The notes under the pieces were generated by a model that was given only the letters and a program-made list of their open reading frames with translations, was not told where the DNA came from and searched no databases. From contig NZ_CP063311.1 in the NCBI RefSeq assembly GCF_015245355.1, positions 4,177,997 through 4,241,996 on the forward strand: 64,000 nt of DNA. Direction: 5' to 3'. This stretch comes from Anabaenopsis elenkinii CCIBt3563 (GTDB taxonomy: Bacteria; Cyanobacteriota; Cyanobacteriia; Cyanobacteriales; Nostocaceae). A program made the position numbers and the translations under genes. Shown here piece after piece: positions 46,487 through 57,200 of this stretch (position 1 is its first letter; every line of letters starts with the position of its first letter).

Positions 46487-48697
46487 ATGAGCGTGAATGA
46501 CATTACACACTCCGATCATTTGAATTGGAATCGCAAAGTTTATCATCGTCTAAAACTTGCCCTGAGTCTTAATTTAAGACGACAAGTTTTTTTGGCAGTT
46601 AGTGATAATCTCAGCTTACGTAATCAAGTGGCTGCGCGGTTGCATTCTACTTTAGCATATCCAGTCGCCAAGGTACTGTATGAGCCTGTGGATGGTTATG
46701 AAAGTAGCACCCCGGCTTATCCGCGACTAGTCACCTTAAGATTGAATCTCAATAATCCTAATCCTATAGATCATATTAATCAATGGTTGTCTAATTATCC
46801 ACCACCGATTGTAAGTACATCAAAAGATACACCAGGTAAACCTTTCCCAGTGCCTATGTTTCAGATTGTAGGTGTGGAACAATTAACCAAGCAACCAGTA
46901 GCGATACAGCGTTTATTTTTACACTATCTGCGTTTAACTGATGAAAATTATTCTAGTCCCCAGCCTGGTCTATTTTTAGAATCCAGCCTGTTGTTATGGG
47001 TAACCCGTCCTTGGTTATCTGCTATTGAGCACTCAGCACCACAGTTTTGGCGTTGGCGTACTGGTGTGTTTGTGTTTGCAGGAGAACCAACCCCTAGTAC
47101 ACAAGGTCATGGTGTTCCGGAAAGTTCTTTAGGTTCTAGAAATGGGGATGTAGAAGATATTAACCCATCTGTTGTGGATGAATTAGTAATGGAAGCCGAA
47201 ACCTACGGCCCATCCGCCCAGGAATTGAATTTTCAGGATGATTTGCAAGTACCGGTGGAATCACCAAGGAATCACCCTGCTAAAAACCAAAAAGGTTTAC
47301 CTTTAGCTGCTGAATTACTCCCGGACTCAAGACAACAACAAAAATCTAGTGAGCAACCCAGTCCAGGTAATCAGATCACGGATTTCTCATTCCCCCATAT
47401 TAATCAGCAGTTAATTGAACTGATCATCACAACTATCAACACGAGTCCTGGGGAAAATGCCGCAGATCACCAACAACTACAACAAATCCTTTTAGAAATT
47501 GAAAAACTACACTCACAAAAAGCCTCCTTTGAGGCCTTGGCTCAACTATATCATCATTTAGGAAACTTATATCGCTTACGCATTGAACAGGGAAAATCAA
47601 GTTCAGAAAATTTGATGGTGGCAATTCTGGCCTATCAGGAGGCGATCGCCTATGATGAGACATCACCTCAAATACCAGAGATTTTAAATGACCTGGGTAC
47701 ACTCTATTGGATGCTCTACCGTAATCCCCATCACTCAGGTGATAGGAAGGCATATCTAGAGCAGGGAATTGAATTTTATCATTTGGCTTTAAAACTGACA
47801 TCCCCCCAAGAAAAACCAGAAACCTATACACGCCTACAAAATAATCTCGGTACTGCCTACAGTGATTTAGCTCGTCTTACTAACCCATCGGAAAATTGGC
47901 AACAAGCAGTATTAGCTTACAGCGAAGCACTGCATTATGGTGCAGCCACGATGGAATCTTTAAAGTATGCTGCTTGTCAAAACAACTTAGGTACGGCTTA
48001 TTGGCATTTAGCGCAACACCATCAACCTGTAGTCAATTTTAAAAAAGCCATCGCTTTATACAGTCAGGCTTTAGCTCAGTACAGCCATGAACAAGAACCA
48101 TTGAAGCATGGTATGATCCAAAATAATATCGGTACTGCCTACTGGAATTTAGCACAATACGAACAATCAGCAGAAAACCTGCAATTAGCTATTAATGTCT
48201 ACCACCAAGCTTTAAAATACCGCACTCCAGCTAAGGCTCCTAGTGCTTGCGCCGCTACCCAAAATAATCTAGCTACTGCTTATTGGCACTTAGCAACCTT
48301 ATCTCAAACAACTAAAGAGTCACGACAAAATTTATTACAATTGTCTATTGCTGCTTATAATGAAGCTATTGCTTTGGGCCGCTCACTCCGGGAAAATTTA
48401 GGTTTTGATTTGTTTACTGCTTACAATAATGTGGGATTAGCTCATTATCAGCTGGTTACAGATGACTCTTTTACTAGTAGTCGATCGACAATTTCACAGC
48501 ACTTAGAAGCAGCATTAACTCATCATTTGCAGGCTATAAATGGATTTGCTCAAAAATCAGAAGCTTATCAGACAACTGTGAGTTACATTGTCAAAACAAT
48601 TCGTGCTTTCCACAGTAAATTGGGTATAGAAGGGCAAAATCTGGGTTTGTCTAAGGTTCCAGCTCAGTTATTACCGGAAATTTTACCGAAATTGTAA
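46487..48697 (+). CDS. Tetratricopeptide repeat protein
   Basis: The 736-residue protein has an unrecognised N-terminal half (about residues 1-200, with FQIVGVEQLTKQPVAIQRLF and LLLWVTRPWLSAIEHSAPQF). A polar linker follows, and then TPR units from about residue 335 to 700. Repeat cores such as NNLGTAYSDLARL, NNLGTAYWHLAQ, NNIGTAYWNLAQY and NNLATAYWHLATL recur every 50 or so residues, with long helices between. It has no signal peptide. The layout suggests a protein-binding scaffold; the partner is unknown. A 12-bp hairpin separates it from convergent ispH. Confidence 0.8.
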   Translation: MSVNDITHSDHLNWNRKVYHRLKLALSLNLRRQVFLAVSDNLSLRNQVAARLHSTLAYPVAKVLYEPVDGYESSTPAYPRLVTLRLNLNNPNPIDHINQWLSNYPPPIVSTSKDTPGKPFPVPMFQIVGVEQLTKQPVAIQRLFLHYLRLTDENYSSPQPGLFLESSLLLWVTRPWLSAIEHSAPQFWRWRTGVFVFAGEPTPSTQGHGVPESSLGSRNGDVEDINPSVVDELVMEAETYGPSAQELNFQDDLQVPVESPRNHPAKNQKGLPLAAELLPDSRQQQKSSEQPSPGNQITDFSFPHINQQLIELIITTINTSPGENAADHQQLQQILLEIEKLHSQKASFEALAQLYHHLGNLYRLRIEQGKSSSENLMVAILAYQEAIAYDETSPQIPEILNDLGTLYWMLYRNPHHSGDRKAYLEQGIEFYHLALKLTSPQEKPETYTRLQNNLGTAYSDLARLTNPSENWQQAVLAYSEALHYGAATMESLKYAACQNNLGTAYWHLAQHHQPVVNFKKAIALYSQALAQYSHEQEPLKHGMIQNNIGTAYWNLAQYEQSAENLQLAINVYHQALKYRTPAKAPSACAATQNNLATAYWHLATLSQTTKESRQNLLQLSIAAYNEAIALGRSLRENLGFDLFTAYNNVGLAHYQLVTDDSFTSSRSTISQHLEAALTHHLQAINGFAQKSEAYQTTVSYIVKTIRAFHSKLGIEGQNLGLSKVPAQLLPEILPKL

Positions 48698-48708
48698 CTA
48701 TAACAACC

Positions 48709-48737
48709 AGATAGCAGATACTTGTTATCTGCTATCT
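48709..48737. terminator. Hairpin between convergent TPR gene and ispH
   Basis: AGATAGCAGATA (48709-48720) and TATCTGCTATCT (48726-48737) form a perfect 12-bp stem with a CTTGT loop, placed exactly between two convergent stop codons. It can act as a shared transcript end, though it lacks a clear T-run on either side. Confidence 0.6.
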
Positions 48738-48747
48738 AGAAGTTAGT

Positions 48748-49956
48748 TCATACTGCTGGTACCATTACTTTGAATGTGAAAATCCGCGAAATCACATCTT
48801 CAACCACTTTATCAGGTGTAGAAGCACCAGAAGTCACTCCTACAACAATTTTGCCATCAGGTAACCAGTTCTGAGCGATCGCTAACTCCCCGTTTAACCG
48901 CCGATGTTCAATCACATTCGCTGATTGTATCCTTTCCACTGAATCAATGTGGTAGGAAGGAATACCTTTTTCCGAGGCAATTTGTTGTAATTGGGCTGTA
49001 TTTGATGAATTAAAACCACCAATTACTAGCATTAAATCTAGGTTATGTTGTACTAATTCTAACATAGCATCTTGGCGTTCTTGAGTAGCATCACAGATAG
49101 TATTAAAGCTTTGGAAATGCTGATTTAACTCAATAGTTCCATATTTCTGCATCATAGTCCGCTCAAACAGCTTACCAATTGCCTCAGTTTCACCTTTGAG
49201 CATGGTGGTTTGGTTAGCAATCCCTACTCTCTCTAAATCGTGGTCAGGGTCAAATCCTGCTGAACAAGCTTTAGCAAACTTTTGCAAAAATTCCTGGCGA
49301 TCGCCACCATGGAGAATGTAATCTGCAACATACTGGGCTTGTTGTAGATTGAGCACAATCAGATATTTGCCTGCAAAGGAACTGGTAGCAACTGTTTCCT
49401 CGTGCTTATATTTACCGTGAATAATGGATGTGTAATTAACTTTTTTGTGCTTCTCAACTGTATTCCAAACTTTCGACACCCAAGGACAAGTTGTATCAAC
49501 AATTTTACAACCTTGGTCATGGAGAATTTGCATTTCTTGAACGCTGGCTCCAAATGCGGGTAGAATCACCACATCCCCGGTTTCCACCACGGAAAAATCT
49601 TTTTGACCAGCTTCCACAGGAATGAATTTGATATTCATTTCCTGCATACGCTGATTCACAGAAGGATTATGAATAATCTCATTAGTAATCCAGATGCGCT
49701 CAGTGGGGAAATGCTGACGAGTTTCATAAGCCATGGCCACAGCGCGTTCTACACCCCAGCAAAAACCAAAGGCTTGGGCGAGGCGGATAGTCACATCACC
49801 CCTTGTCAAAATGTAGTTGCGATCGCGAATTTCCTGAATCAAACCACTTTGATACTCAGATTGTAACTGGGTAGTGACTTCTGCTTGATGACCAAATCCC
49901 TTACGATTATAATTTTCCGAATGTTGGAGCGCTCGTTTAAAAGCTTTTGTATCCAT
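48748..49956 (-). CDS. ispH: 4-hydroxy-3-methylbut-2-enyl diphosphate reductase
   Basis: The 402-residue iron-sulfur enzyme carries out the last MEP-pathway step, giving IPP and DMAPP from HMBPP. The three cluster Cys are seen in [30 protein letters not shown] and [53 protein letters not shown] and [18 protein letters not shown] also match. It is the long cyanobacterial/plant form rather than the ~310-residue bacterial one. Together with fni it covers the end of isoprenoid precursor supply. It converges with the TPR gene. Confidence 0.96.
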   Translation of the reverse strand: MDTKAFKRALQHSENYNRKGFGHQAEVTTQLQSEYQSGLIQEIRDRNYILTRGDVTIRLAQAFGFCWGVERAVAMAYETRQHFPTERIWITNEIIHNPSVNQRMQEMNIKFIPVEAGQKDFSVVETGDVVILPAFGASVQEMQILHDQGCKIVDTTCPWVSKVWNTVEKHKKVNYTSIIHGKYKHEETVATSSFAGKYLIVLNLQQAQYVADYILHGGDRQEFLQKFAKACSAGFDPDHDLERVGIANQTTMLKGETEAIGKLFERTMMQKYGTIELNQHFQSFNTICDATQERQDAMLELVQHNLDLMLVIGGFNSSNTAQLQQIASEKGIPSYHIDSVERIQSANVIEHRRLNGELAIAQNWLPDGKIVVGVTSGASTPDKVVEDVISRIFTFKVMVPAV

Positions 49957-50076
49957 TGGATTTGCAACTTAAATTACTATTTCTTATGTCTCGCCCTAGA
50001 ATATAATTGATTTTCTAGAGCAGACCTTCCATAGTGATTTTAAATCCCCAGAGGCAATAGGTGCAAAATTTGGCAG

Positions 50077-50103
50077 AAAAAACCCGCCACTGCTCAGACG
50101 GGT
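50077..50103 (-). terminator. Rho-independent terminator of amt
   Basis: On the minus strand ACCCGTC pairs with GGCGGGT (7 bp, one G-T) around an 8-base loop, followed by TTTTTT. It lies about 120 bases after the amt stop codon and has the classic form. Confidence 0.75.
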
Positions 50104-50150
50104 AATTATAGCATTTCCCATGCTCGTGAGGTACAAAGTTGTTTAGTTTC

Positions 50151-50174
50151 AGGGAACAGGGAACAGGGAATAGG
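50151..50174. repeat. Tandem heptamer AGGGAAC
   Basis: Three units, AGGGAAC AGGGAAC AGGGAAT, plus AGG lie downstream of amt. Short tandem heptamers of this type are typical spacer sequence in filamentous cyanobacteria. Confidence 0.75.
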
Positions 50175-50221
50175 CAATTGATGTGTACTTCATTAGCCTG
50201 AAAAAGGCTATAGTCACAATC

Positions 50222-51799
50222 TTAATATTTATCCCCTGACATTTCAGGTGACCCGTGTCCTTCTGGAAACCCCGTAGGGGTAGTTTCTCTGAGGAATCCA
50301 GTATAGGCTTCCATACCGTGTTCGGCAATGTCTAAACCTTCTAACTCTTCCTCACGAGTTACCCGGATACCTAAAGTAGCTTTGAGTATCAGCCAAAAGA
50401 TGCTACTCAGAAGAACTGTCATCCCACCCACAGTCACAACACCAACCAGTTGAATCAAGAACTGTCCTAAACCACCGCCAGCAAATAAACCTGCTGCTGG
50501 GCCTGCACCTTCACCATACCAGGAATAAATACCAGGACCTACAGACCACAGACCTACTGCTAGAGTTCCCCAGATACCACAAACAAGGTGAACTGAGGTA
50601 GCGCCCACTGGGTCATCAATACGGATTTTATCGAATAGTGTGACTGAGAAAACTACAATTACTCCCCCAATAAAACCAATGAGTAACGCAGCGGGGATAC
50701 CTACGAAAGCACAAGGCGCTGTAATTGCTACCAAGCCAGCCAAAACACCGTTGATGATCATTGATAAGTCGGGCTTACCTAAGTAAATCCAAGCTGTACC
50801 TGTAGCACCAATTGCACCTGCAGCCGCAGCCATGTTAGTTGTTAGAGCTATGTGCGCGATCGCATTACCATCAGCGGCCATGGTGGAACCGGGGTTAAAA
50901 CCAAACCAACCCAACCAGAGAATTAAACAACCCAAGGTAGCAATGCTCATGTTGTGACCGGGTAAAGCCACAACTTGGCCACCTTGATATTTACCAATCC
51001 GTGGTCCGAGAAATGCAGCTCCCATTAAAGCCGCCCAACCACCCACTGAGTGGACAACGGTAGAACCTGCAAAGTCCCAGAAGCCAAAATCACTTAGCCA
51101 ACCACCACCCCATACCCAGTGTCCGGTAATCGGGTAAGCAATACCTACCAGTAGGAGGCTGAAGATTAAGAAGTCAACAAATTTAATTCTCTCGGCTACT
51201 GCACCGGAAACAATTGTCGCAGCAGTTCCCGCAAAGGCTAGTTGAAATAAAAACTTGGCCGCTAAAGGTACACCCGCCCAGCTCAGAGAACTGAACACAC
51301 CTTGATAAGCGTCTTCTGTTAAAGGACTGTTATCTGCTCCTGAGAGGAAAAACCCCGAAGTTCCTAAGAAGCTATTACCGTCCCCAAACATAATACCAAA
51401 GCCGATTGCCCAAAAGGCAATACTCGCTAGAGCAAATACAATTAAGTTCTTAGCTAGAACGTTAACAGCATTTTTCTGGCGACAAAAACCGGTTTCTAAC
51501 ATCCCGAAACCAGCATTCATAAAGAATACTAAAAAGGCGGCGATCGCCACCCAAAGAGTATCTAGAGCAACCTTAAGTTTTCCTAGTTCTGTTGTCTCTG
51601 GCTCCGGTGGTTGAGCAACTGCTACATAACCCCAACCCAAAACAATCAAGCAAGCTAAGGGTAAACACGCTTGCCAACTCGGAGCCAGCCCCTTAATGGC
51701 TAAGTTAAATTGCTTTAATCTTCCGGTAAATGGTCTTTTTTTAGCGTAGTATTTCCCAGATAATCGCCTATTTTTAATTGTCGATTTTTGTTGGTACAT
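50222..51799 (-). CDS. amt: Ammonium transporter (Amt family)
   Basis: The product is about 525 residues with a long basic N-terminal region and a first hydrophobic stretch ending VAVAQP (a likely signal peptide). The eleven-helix Amt core follows. Family marks are [78 protein letters not shown] and THXVCG-type [16 protein letters not shown]. It takes up ammonium across the plasma membrane. I use the ATG at 51799; the frame is open from a GTG at 51814. A partial NtcA-like site lies upstream (51921-51934). A terminator follows at 50077. Confidence 0.94.
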   Translation of the reverse strand: MYQQKSTIKNRRLSGKYYAKKRPFTGRLKQFNLAIKGLAPSWQACLPLACLIVLGWGYVAVAQPPEPETTELGKLKVALDTLWVAIAAFLVFFMNAGFGMLETGFCRQKNAVNVLAKNLIVFALASIAFWAIGFGIMFGDGNSFLGTSGFFLSGADNSPLTEDAYQGVFSSLSWAGVPLAAKFLFQLAFAGTAATIVSGAVAERIKFVDFLIFSLLLVGIAYPITGHWVWGGGWLSDFGFWDFAGSTVVHSVGGWAALMGAAFLGPRIGKYQGGQVVALPGHNMSIATLGCLILWLGWFGFNPGSTMAADGNAIAHIALTTNMAAAAGAIGATGTAWIYLGKPDLSMIINGVLAGLVAITAPCAFVGIPAALLIGFIGGVIVVFSVTLFDKIRIDDPVGATSVHLVCGIWGTLAVGLWSVGPGIYSWYGEGAGPAAGLFAGGGLGQFLIQLVGVVTVGGMTVLLSSIFWLILKATLGIRVTREEELEGLDIAEHGMEAYTGFLRETTPTGFPEGHGSPEMSGDKY

Positions 51800-53037
51800 G
51801 AGTTTCAATAACACCCTACAAATTCAATGCAAAAAGATATTTGGGCGCAACATATTTACACCTCAAACTAAACCTTGGTTGAGCAAGCATAAATTGCAAA
51901 TAACCTAACTAGGAGTTTAGGAAACTATTGGTACACTTGTAAAGATTTTTGATAATTTGATTAGGGAAAGAGCATATTCTTACCCAAACAGTCTCACCTC
52001 CTTGCCTGAATTTTTAATCCCTCGATATCATGTTTGGAGACCCACAATCGCCACCACTGGCAACTCTGAGGTGAACTTAACACTATCTATTCTTCCCACA
52101 GGGTTACCCATGATGACAGTAGGTTTTGCCATCAACCTCCATCAACTCAGCCACAAATTTGAATGATTTTCTATTTAGTCAGGCTAAAATTCTGTATTGT
52201 TAGATACTTTTTCTACTTGTAAAATATAACAGTAGCAACCAACACTAACTAACTAAAGAATATTTTAGAAAAAATATTAATGTATCCTTAATCAATCAAA
52301 ATTTATCAGCCATGTCTGAATCTATCAGGTGAGAATTGATACTTATATATTTTTATGTAAAACAATACAGTAATATCTATATGAATGTGAAGATAATATG
52401 AAATTATCTTATACTTGATTGTATCACTTAAGAATAAGTGATACATTACTTGGTAAATAAGTTAGCCATACCCTTGAAATTAACTAAAGATGTACTTATT
52501 TTTACATCTTTGAACTTAATGACATTATGTTTACACTGGCTTTTGAGGATATAAAACAATAAAATCTTCCACCTGTGGGCTTTGGCGTTAGCTAAAAATA
52601 GGCTGTTAAATGTGACATTACAGGTAAATAGGATGAAAAACCTTCTGGCCGAGTGCCGATTATCCTTTACCTATGTAAATAAGAATGGTTGTAATTGCAG
52701 TCGTTAACAAAATAGGTTTTGAGTTGAAGTTTGATGTTGAAACCCCCTGTACTTATATATCTACTAGCACCACTAGCAACTATTTGCGGCGAACTATCTA
52801 CTACACACAAAAGCCCACCATAACAATATAGCATTATTCTCTCAAAAAAAAAATAAATTTATGAAATCAGGAACTGATGATTAGGAGTAGAGTTAATTTA
52901 AATACTGGATACCTTGGCAGAAATCTTGTTAGAGGATTCACACTGGCATAATAGCAATATTAGTCACAGTAACCTCAGTGGAGCGCATCAGTTTATTTTT
53001 ACACAGATAAGATAGAATTTAACTTGTGTGAGGTGTT
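51800..53037. other. Long AT-rich intergenic region with hairpins
   Basis: About 1240 bases lie between divergent amt and the secreted-protein gene. One frame (51957-52166) has no ribosome site and no recognised product. Three consecutive hairpins lie at 52390-52511 (listed separately). No tRNA or IS end is visible. The rest is AT-rich and looks non-coding. Confidence 0.5.
52390..52511. repeat. Cluster of three hairpins
   Basis: AGATAAT/ATTATCT (about 52391-52409) is a 7-bp stem. TGTATCACTTA (52420-52430) with TAAGTGATACA (52435-52445) is a perfect 11-bp stem with an AGAA loop. AAAGATGTA (52486-52494) with TACATCTTT (52503-52511) is a perfect 9-bp stem. Together they suggest a structured transcript or the remains of a small palindromic element. 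Confidence 0.6.
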
Positions 53038-53910
53038 ATGAAACGATTTAATTTCTTTGTTGCTACTTCCATGTGGGGTTGTTTTTTGACCTTTCTGTGT
53101 GCGGATTTTGTCCTAGCAGGGCCAGTTCCCGTCGGCTCCCTTAGTGGGGTAACACTACCGGGGAGACTTACAGCACCAGTCACCGTAACTCCCAACGTTA
53201 CAGCCTCCCCAGTCACCGTAACTCCCAACGTTACAGCCTCCCCAGTCACCGTAACTCCTAATGTTACAGCCTCCCCAGTCACCGTAACTGAGTTAGGTCA
53301 AACCACAGCCGCTCAAGTTGCAATTGGAAGAGGTGTTACAGTGACAGGAAGATCCAGAACCTTGTCAATTCCGGCAACAACGGCTACAGTTAATAATCAA
53401 GTCAGCACAATGGTGACATTAGTATCAGTTAATGATCAGCCCTCACAATTTTTCCTAGAGGGTACATCTCGGCAAGTTACCAATGCATCAGCATTTTTAG
53501 CAGTAGCTACCGCAGCTGAGTTCAACCAATCTCAAGTTCAGATCGGTACCAGTATTGCTTTGACTGGGGCTGAATATACTCAGGTAGCAGCGTTAATGGA
53601 CACCTTACCGGCACTGTTTGTATCCTTATCAAATCAAAAGTCTTTACATAAGTTGACAGCAGTAGTTGAAAGTCCGGGTAAACAGGTGAATTTTTCCCAG
53701 GGGTTAATCATGAGCAGGGAGGATAACAAATTCCAGGGTGTGCCCATATCCAATGTTGATCGACAGAAACTGAATACAGCAATAATCATATACAACGCAA
53801 TTCTCGAATCTAGCGATGAGGTGACGGTAATCGCCCTGTCTCAAAACGAAGATTTTTTAGCTATTGGTAGCGGTTTACGCCAAATGCGGGCTGCAATCAA
53901 CAGTCTTTGA
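53038..53910 (+). CDS. Secreted protein with PVTVTPNVTAS tandem repeats, unknown function
   Basis: The 290-residue product has a clear signal peptide (MKRFNFFVATSMWGCFLTFL, cleaved after about ADFVLA). Three and a half copies of the 11-residue unit PVTVTPNVTAS follow at residues about 47-84. The rest (about 95-290) is not recognised; it has a possibly beta-rich first part and a helical end. GTGAGGTG lies just before the ATG. It may be a surface or matrix protein. The giant repeat gene begins 362 bases downstream on the same strand. Confidence 0.75.
   Translation: MKRFNFFVATSMWGCFLTFLCADFVLAGPVPVGSLSGVTLPGRLTAPVTVTPNVTASPVTVTPNVTASPVTVTPNVTASPVTVTELGQTTAAQVAIGRGVTVTGRSRTLSIPATTATVNNQVSTMVTLVSVNDQPSQFFLEGTSRQVTNASAFLAVATAAEFNQSQVQIGTSIALTGAEYTQVAALMDTLPALFVSLSNQKSLHKLTAVVESPGKQVNFSQGLIMSREDNKFQGVPISNVDRQKLNTAIIIYNAILESSDEVTVIALSQNEDFLAIGSGLRQMRAAINSL
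53176..53292 (+). repeat. 33-bp tandem repeat inside the secreted-protein gene
   Basis: The copies lie at 53176-53208, 53209-53241 and 53242-53274, with a partial fourth to 53292. They are nearly identical at the DNA level and encode PVTVTPNVTAS. Copy number is likely to vary between strains by slippage. Confidence 0.9.
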
Positions 53911-54272
53911 TGGAAGAAAAATAAAATTAGATTTTTCTCATGTATAATCTATGGCAAAATAATAGTTGTTTAATCCTCAAGTATATGGTCAGTGTAATCC
54001 TGATTGGTGTTGTATTTTTTTTGGCAGACTGATCAGTATCTACTGTTTAGTTTTGAGGAGTAATCTGGATGACATCACTTATTCAACCGTTGTCTAGTCA
54101 GTACACAGCCCAAAGTATTGATCAGGAGTTCAGTGTGCAATGAACAACATCAAGTAGAGAATCTAGCTGTTGACTGTTAATCGTAATGGTCAATTAACTG
54201 GATGGGACATTTTCCCGATAAATTTACGATTATTAATCCGTGATCACCAATCTTAGATAGGAGATTTCCACA
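53911..54272. other. Leader of the giant gene
   Basis: These 362 bases without a gene contain a short perfect palindrome ACTGATCAGT near 54029, and TAGGAG at 54258-54263 serves the GTG start of the next gene. I see no terminator with a T-run. Confidence 0.45.
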
Positions 54273-57200
54273 GTGGCAAATTTAATTATTACTCCCGTTA
54301 GCGTTGATGTTGACGATAATTCCAGTGAGTTTATCCTCAACTACCGTCTGGAGAATTTTCTAGATACACGAGTATCCAGTGTGTCTCTAACGCTGTATTA
54401 CAATAGTAGTCAAATTACCATAGATACCAATAATATTCTGATTCCGCGCGGTACAGTAGACCCCGACTTTGGAAAGATACCAGGACTAGATGCTCAGAAT
54501 GGAGATAATGATCCCAGCACCACAGATTTTATTTTCATCACCATCACTAATCTAAACGCACCTGGGGGAAGCAATGTGTTTGCCAGAGTTCCTTTCCAAG
54601 TGGTTGGTGGTGCATTTAATCCTCAGGTGGGCACAGAAATTAATTTTCAAGTCACCACAACAAATCCTAGTATTACAGTCGATCCGATTCCTTCCGTAAC
54701 GATCGCCAATCTTCCAGTCACTAACCTAACCCAAGAGGTCGCTTACAGAACCATCGCCGATGCGATCGCCGCTGCTAATGCAGGGGATACCATTCAAGTA
54801 GCATCGGGGACTTACGCAGAATCTTTCCGCATTGATAAGGCGATCACTCTCATTGGACCAAATCAGGGTAGTGCCGCAACAGCAAGTGCCAGGGCAAATT
54901 CCGAAGCCTTGATCAACGGTAAGGTGACAATAGCAGCCGATGGCGTCACCATCAATGGTTTCAGACTCGATCATGCCAATGGTCCTTTAGCCTGGCAAGG
55001 AACCCCTAATAACTTTCAACTGCTCAACAGCTACGTTACCGGGTATACAGCAGCCAATGCTCCTCGGTTTGGAGATGCCAACAACTACAACGGTCCAGCG
55101 GTAGTCACTGGATGGAATATCAGTGGTAACTACATTGGTGACATGAGTGGTCAAGGTGCCGGCGGTGCCTTGTATTTAGCTGGGCTGAATAATTCAGACA
55201 TCAGTAACAACACCTTTGACCGCCCCCAGGCTGCCCACCTTTACCTGTCATCCCTCACCGATGTCAGAATACAAAACAACACCTTTAACAACGGTGTCAA
55301 TAACAATAATCTATACTATTCAGGCTACTGGTTTGAAATCAAAGGAACCAACAACGGCGTATTAATCGCAGGTAATAGCGGCCAGGGTAACAGCGGTGGT
55401 ATTCAGTTGTGGGGTGAAGGCTCCAGCAACTTTAAGTTTGACAACATCACCATTGAGGGTAACACCTTCGATAACTTTGTTAATGCTGACCCCGACGGTA
55501 GAGGAATCGCAGGGAATAGGTCAGGAACGACCCCAGCGATCGTCGCTAGTGCCAGTGTAGAAAACGGACATTCCGGCAGTAACCTGATTATCAGGAATAA
55601 TACAATCACCAAAGACCTGGGGACACTGTTAAATAATACACCTCAAAGTACAGACCTGCCCCACTTAATAGATATTCGTGGTGCCTTTAACGGTGTGACC
55701 ATTCAGGGTAATACTCTGGCATATACCGGAGCAATTACCAACAATTTCCCCTTAGCAACTGGGTTGTCACTCACTGGTAGCTTACCAGGTGCTGTAAATG
55801 TCAGCAACAACCAATTCTTGGGAGGACAGGGCACTCCCAACGCTGCAGCTTACTATGCTGTTGACTTACAACCGGTTTTCATAAATGCAAATGGTACCCC
55901 TAATGCTGCTAAATACGGCACCTTTGCAGGTAACTTGAACATCATTGGTAATACCATCAGTGATTGGGAAGTAGGTGTTGTGCTGCGGGATGCACAACAA
56001 ATTACAACACCCGTTAACATTGCAGGCAACACCTTCAGCAACAATTTCCTTGACGTCTTTGACGGTATTGCTCCTACCATCACAGCCGGTCAAACCTTTA
56101 GCTACCAAGAAAACCAAGCTTTGGGCTTCGTGGTGGCAACAGTGGCAGCAAGCGATAACCTAAATAATACTGACAACGTTGGTATCAGAGAGTATGCTAT
56201 TGTTAGTGGTAACGAGGATGGATTTTTCACCATTGACAACAATGGGGTAATTACCCTGACCGTCGCAGGTGTAGCCGCTGCAGCCAATGACTTTGAAACC
56301 CAGCCAAACAGTTTTACTTTGGGAATTACCGCCACGGACGCAGGCGGACTGACCTCAGCAGTCACAAATGTCATCATTACAGTTACAGATGATCCGACGG
56401 ATACCATAGTAGCCACCCCTACTATCGACACGATCGCCGGTGATGATAGAGTCAACTTTAGGGACGCAGATGCAGGCTTTAACATTACAGGTACTGGTAT
56501 ACCTGGAGCCACAGTTAGCCTAGTATTTGATAGCGGTCGTGTGTTAGCAGCTGGCAACACAGTGACTGTAGGTGGTGATGGTACATGGTCAGTTAATGTA
56601 ACCCTTGATGATGTAGAAGATGTTTTTGGCGAGGGAACAGAGGTTATTACTGCCACCCAGAGCCTGAATGGCATTGACAGCGCACCAGTTACCAAACAAT
56701 TCACAGTTGATACCGTTGAGCCCACAGTCAGTATCACCAGCAATGCTCCTGAGATTGCCACTGGTCCTATCATCTACACCTTCACCTTCACTGAAGCGGT
56801 CACGGGCTTTACCGCTGATGATATTACAGTCACTCGGGGTACTAAGGGAACCTTCACCGAAGTCACCGGTACCGTCTACACCTTAGTAGTCACCCCTGAT
56901 GCTGACTTTGAAGGGGAATTGACAGTGACTGTAGCAGGGGAAGCCGCCCAGGACGCCGCAGGTAACCCCAGCCTTGCACCCCAGCCAGTTGTGCAAAGGG
57001 TAGATACTTTGATCCCGGCTGCTCCCACAATTAACCCCATTGCCGGAGATAATATAGTCAACAGCGCAGAGGCAAGTGGTTTTGCAATTACCGGTAGAGG
57101 GGAAGTTGGGGCAACAGTCAGACTCAGCTTTAGTACGGGTATTGCTGACAAAACAGTGACTGTAGGTGGTGATGGCAATTGGTCAGTACCGGTAACCGCC

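Noticed and set aside
50151..50174. Possible CRISPR-like or functional repeat
   Set aside because: It is only a tandem heptamer with no spacers. No CRISPR array or cas gene is visible anywhere in the window.
51957..52166. 69-residue frame upstream of the secreted-protein gene
   Set aside because: It has no ribosome site and no recognisable sequence, and it lies in AT-rich non-coding DNA.
53019..53282. Minus-strand frame encoding GEAVTLGVTVT repeats
   Set aside because: It is the reverse of the 33-bp tandem repeat within the signal-peptide-bearing plus-strand gene and carries no independent evidence.
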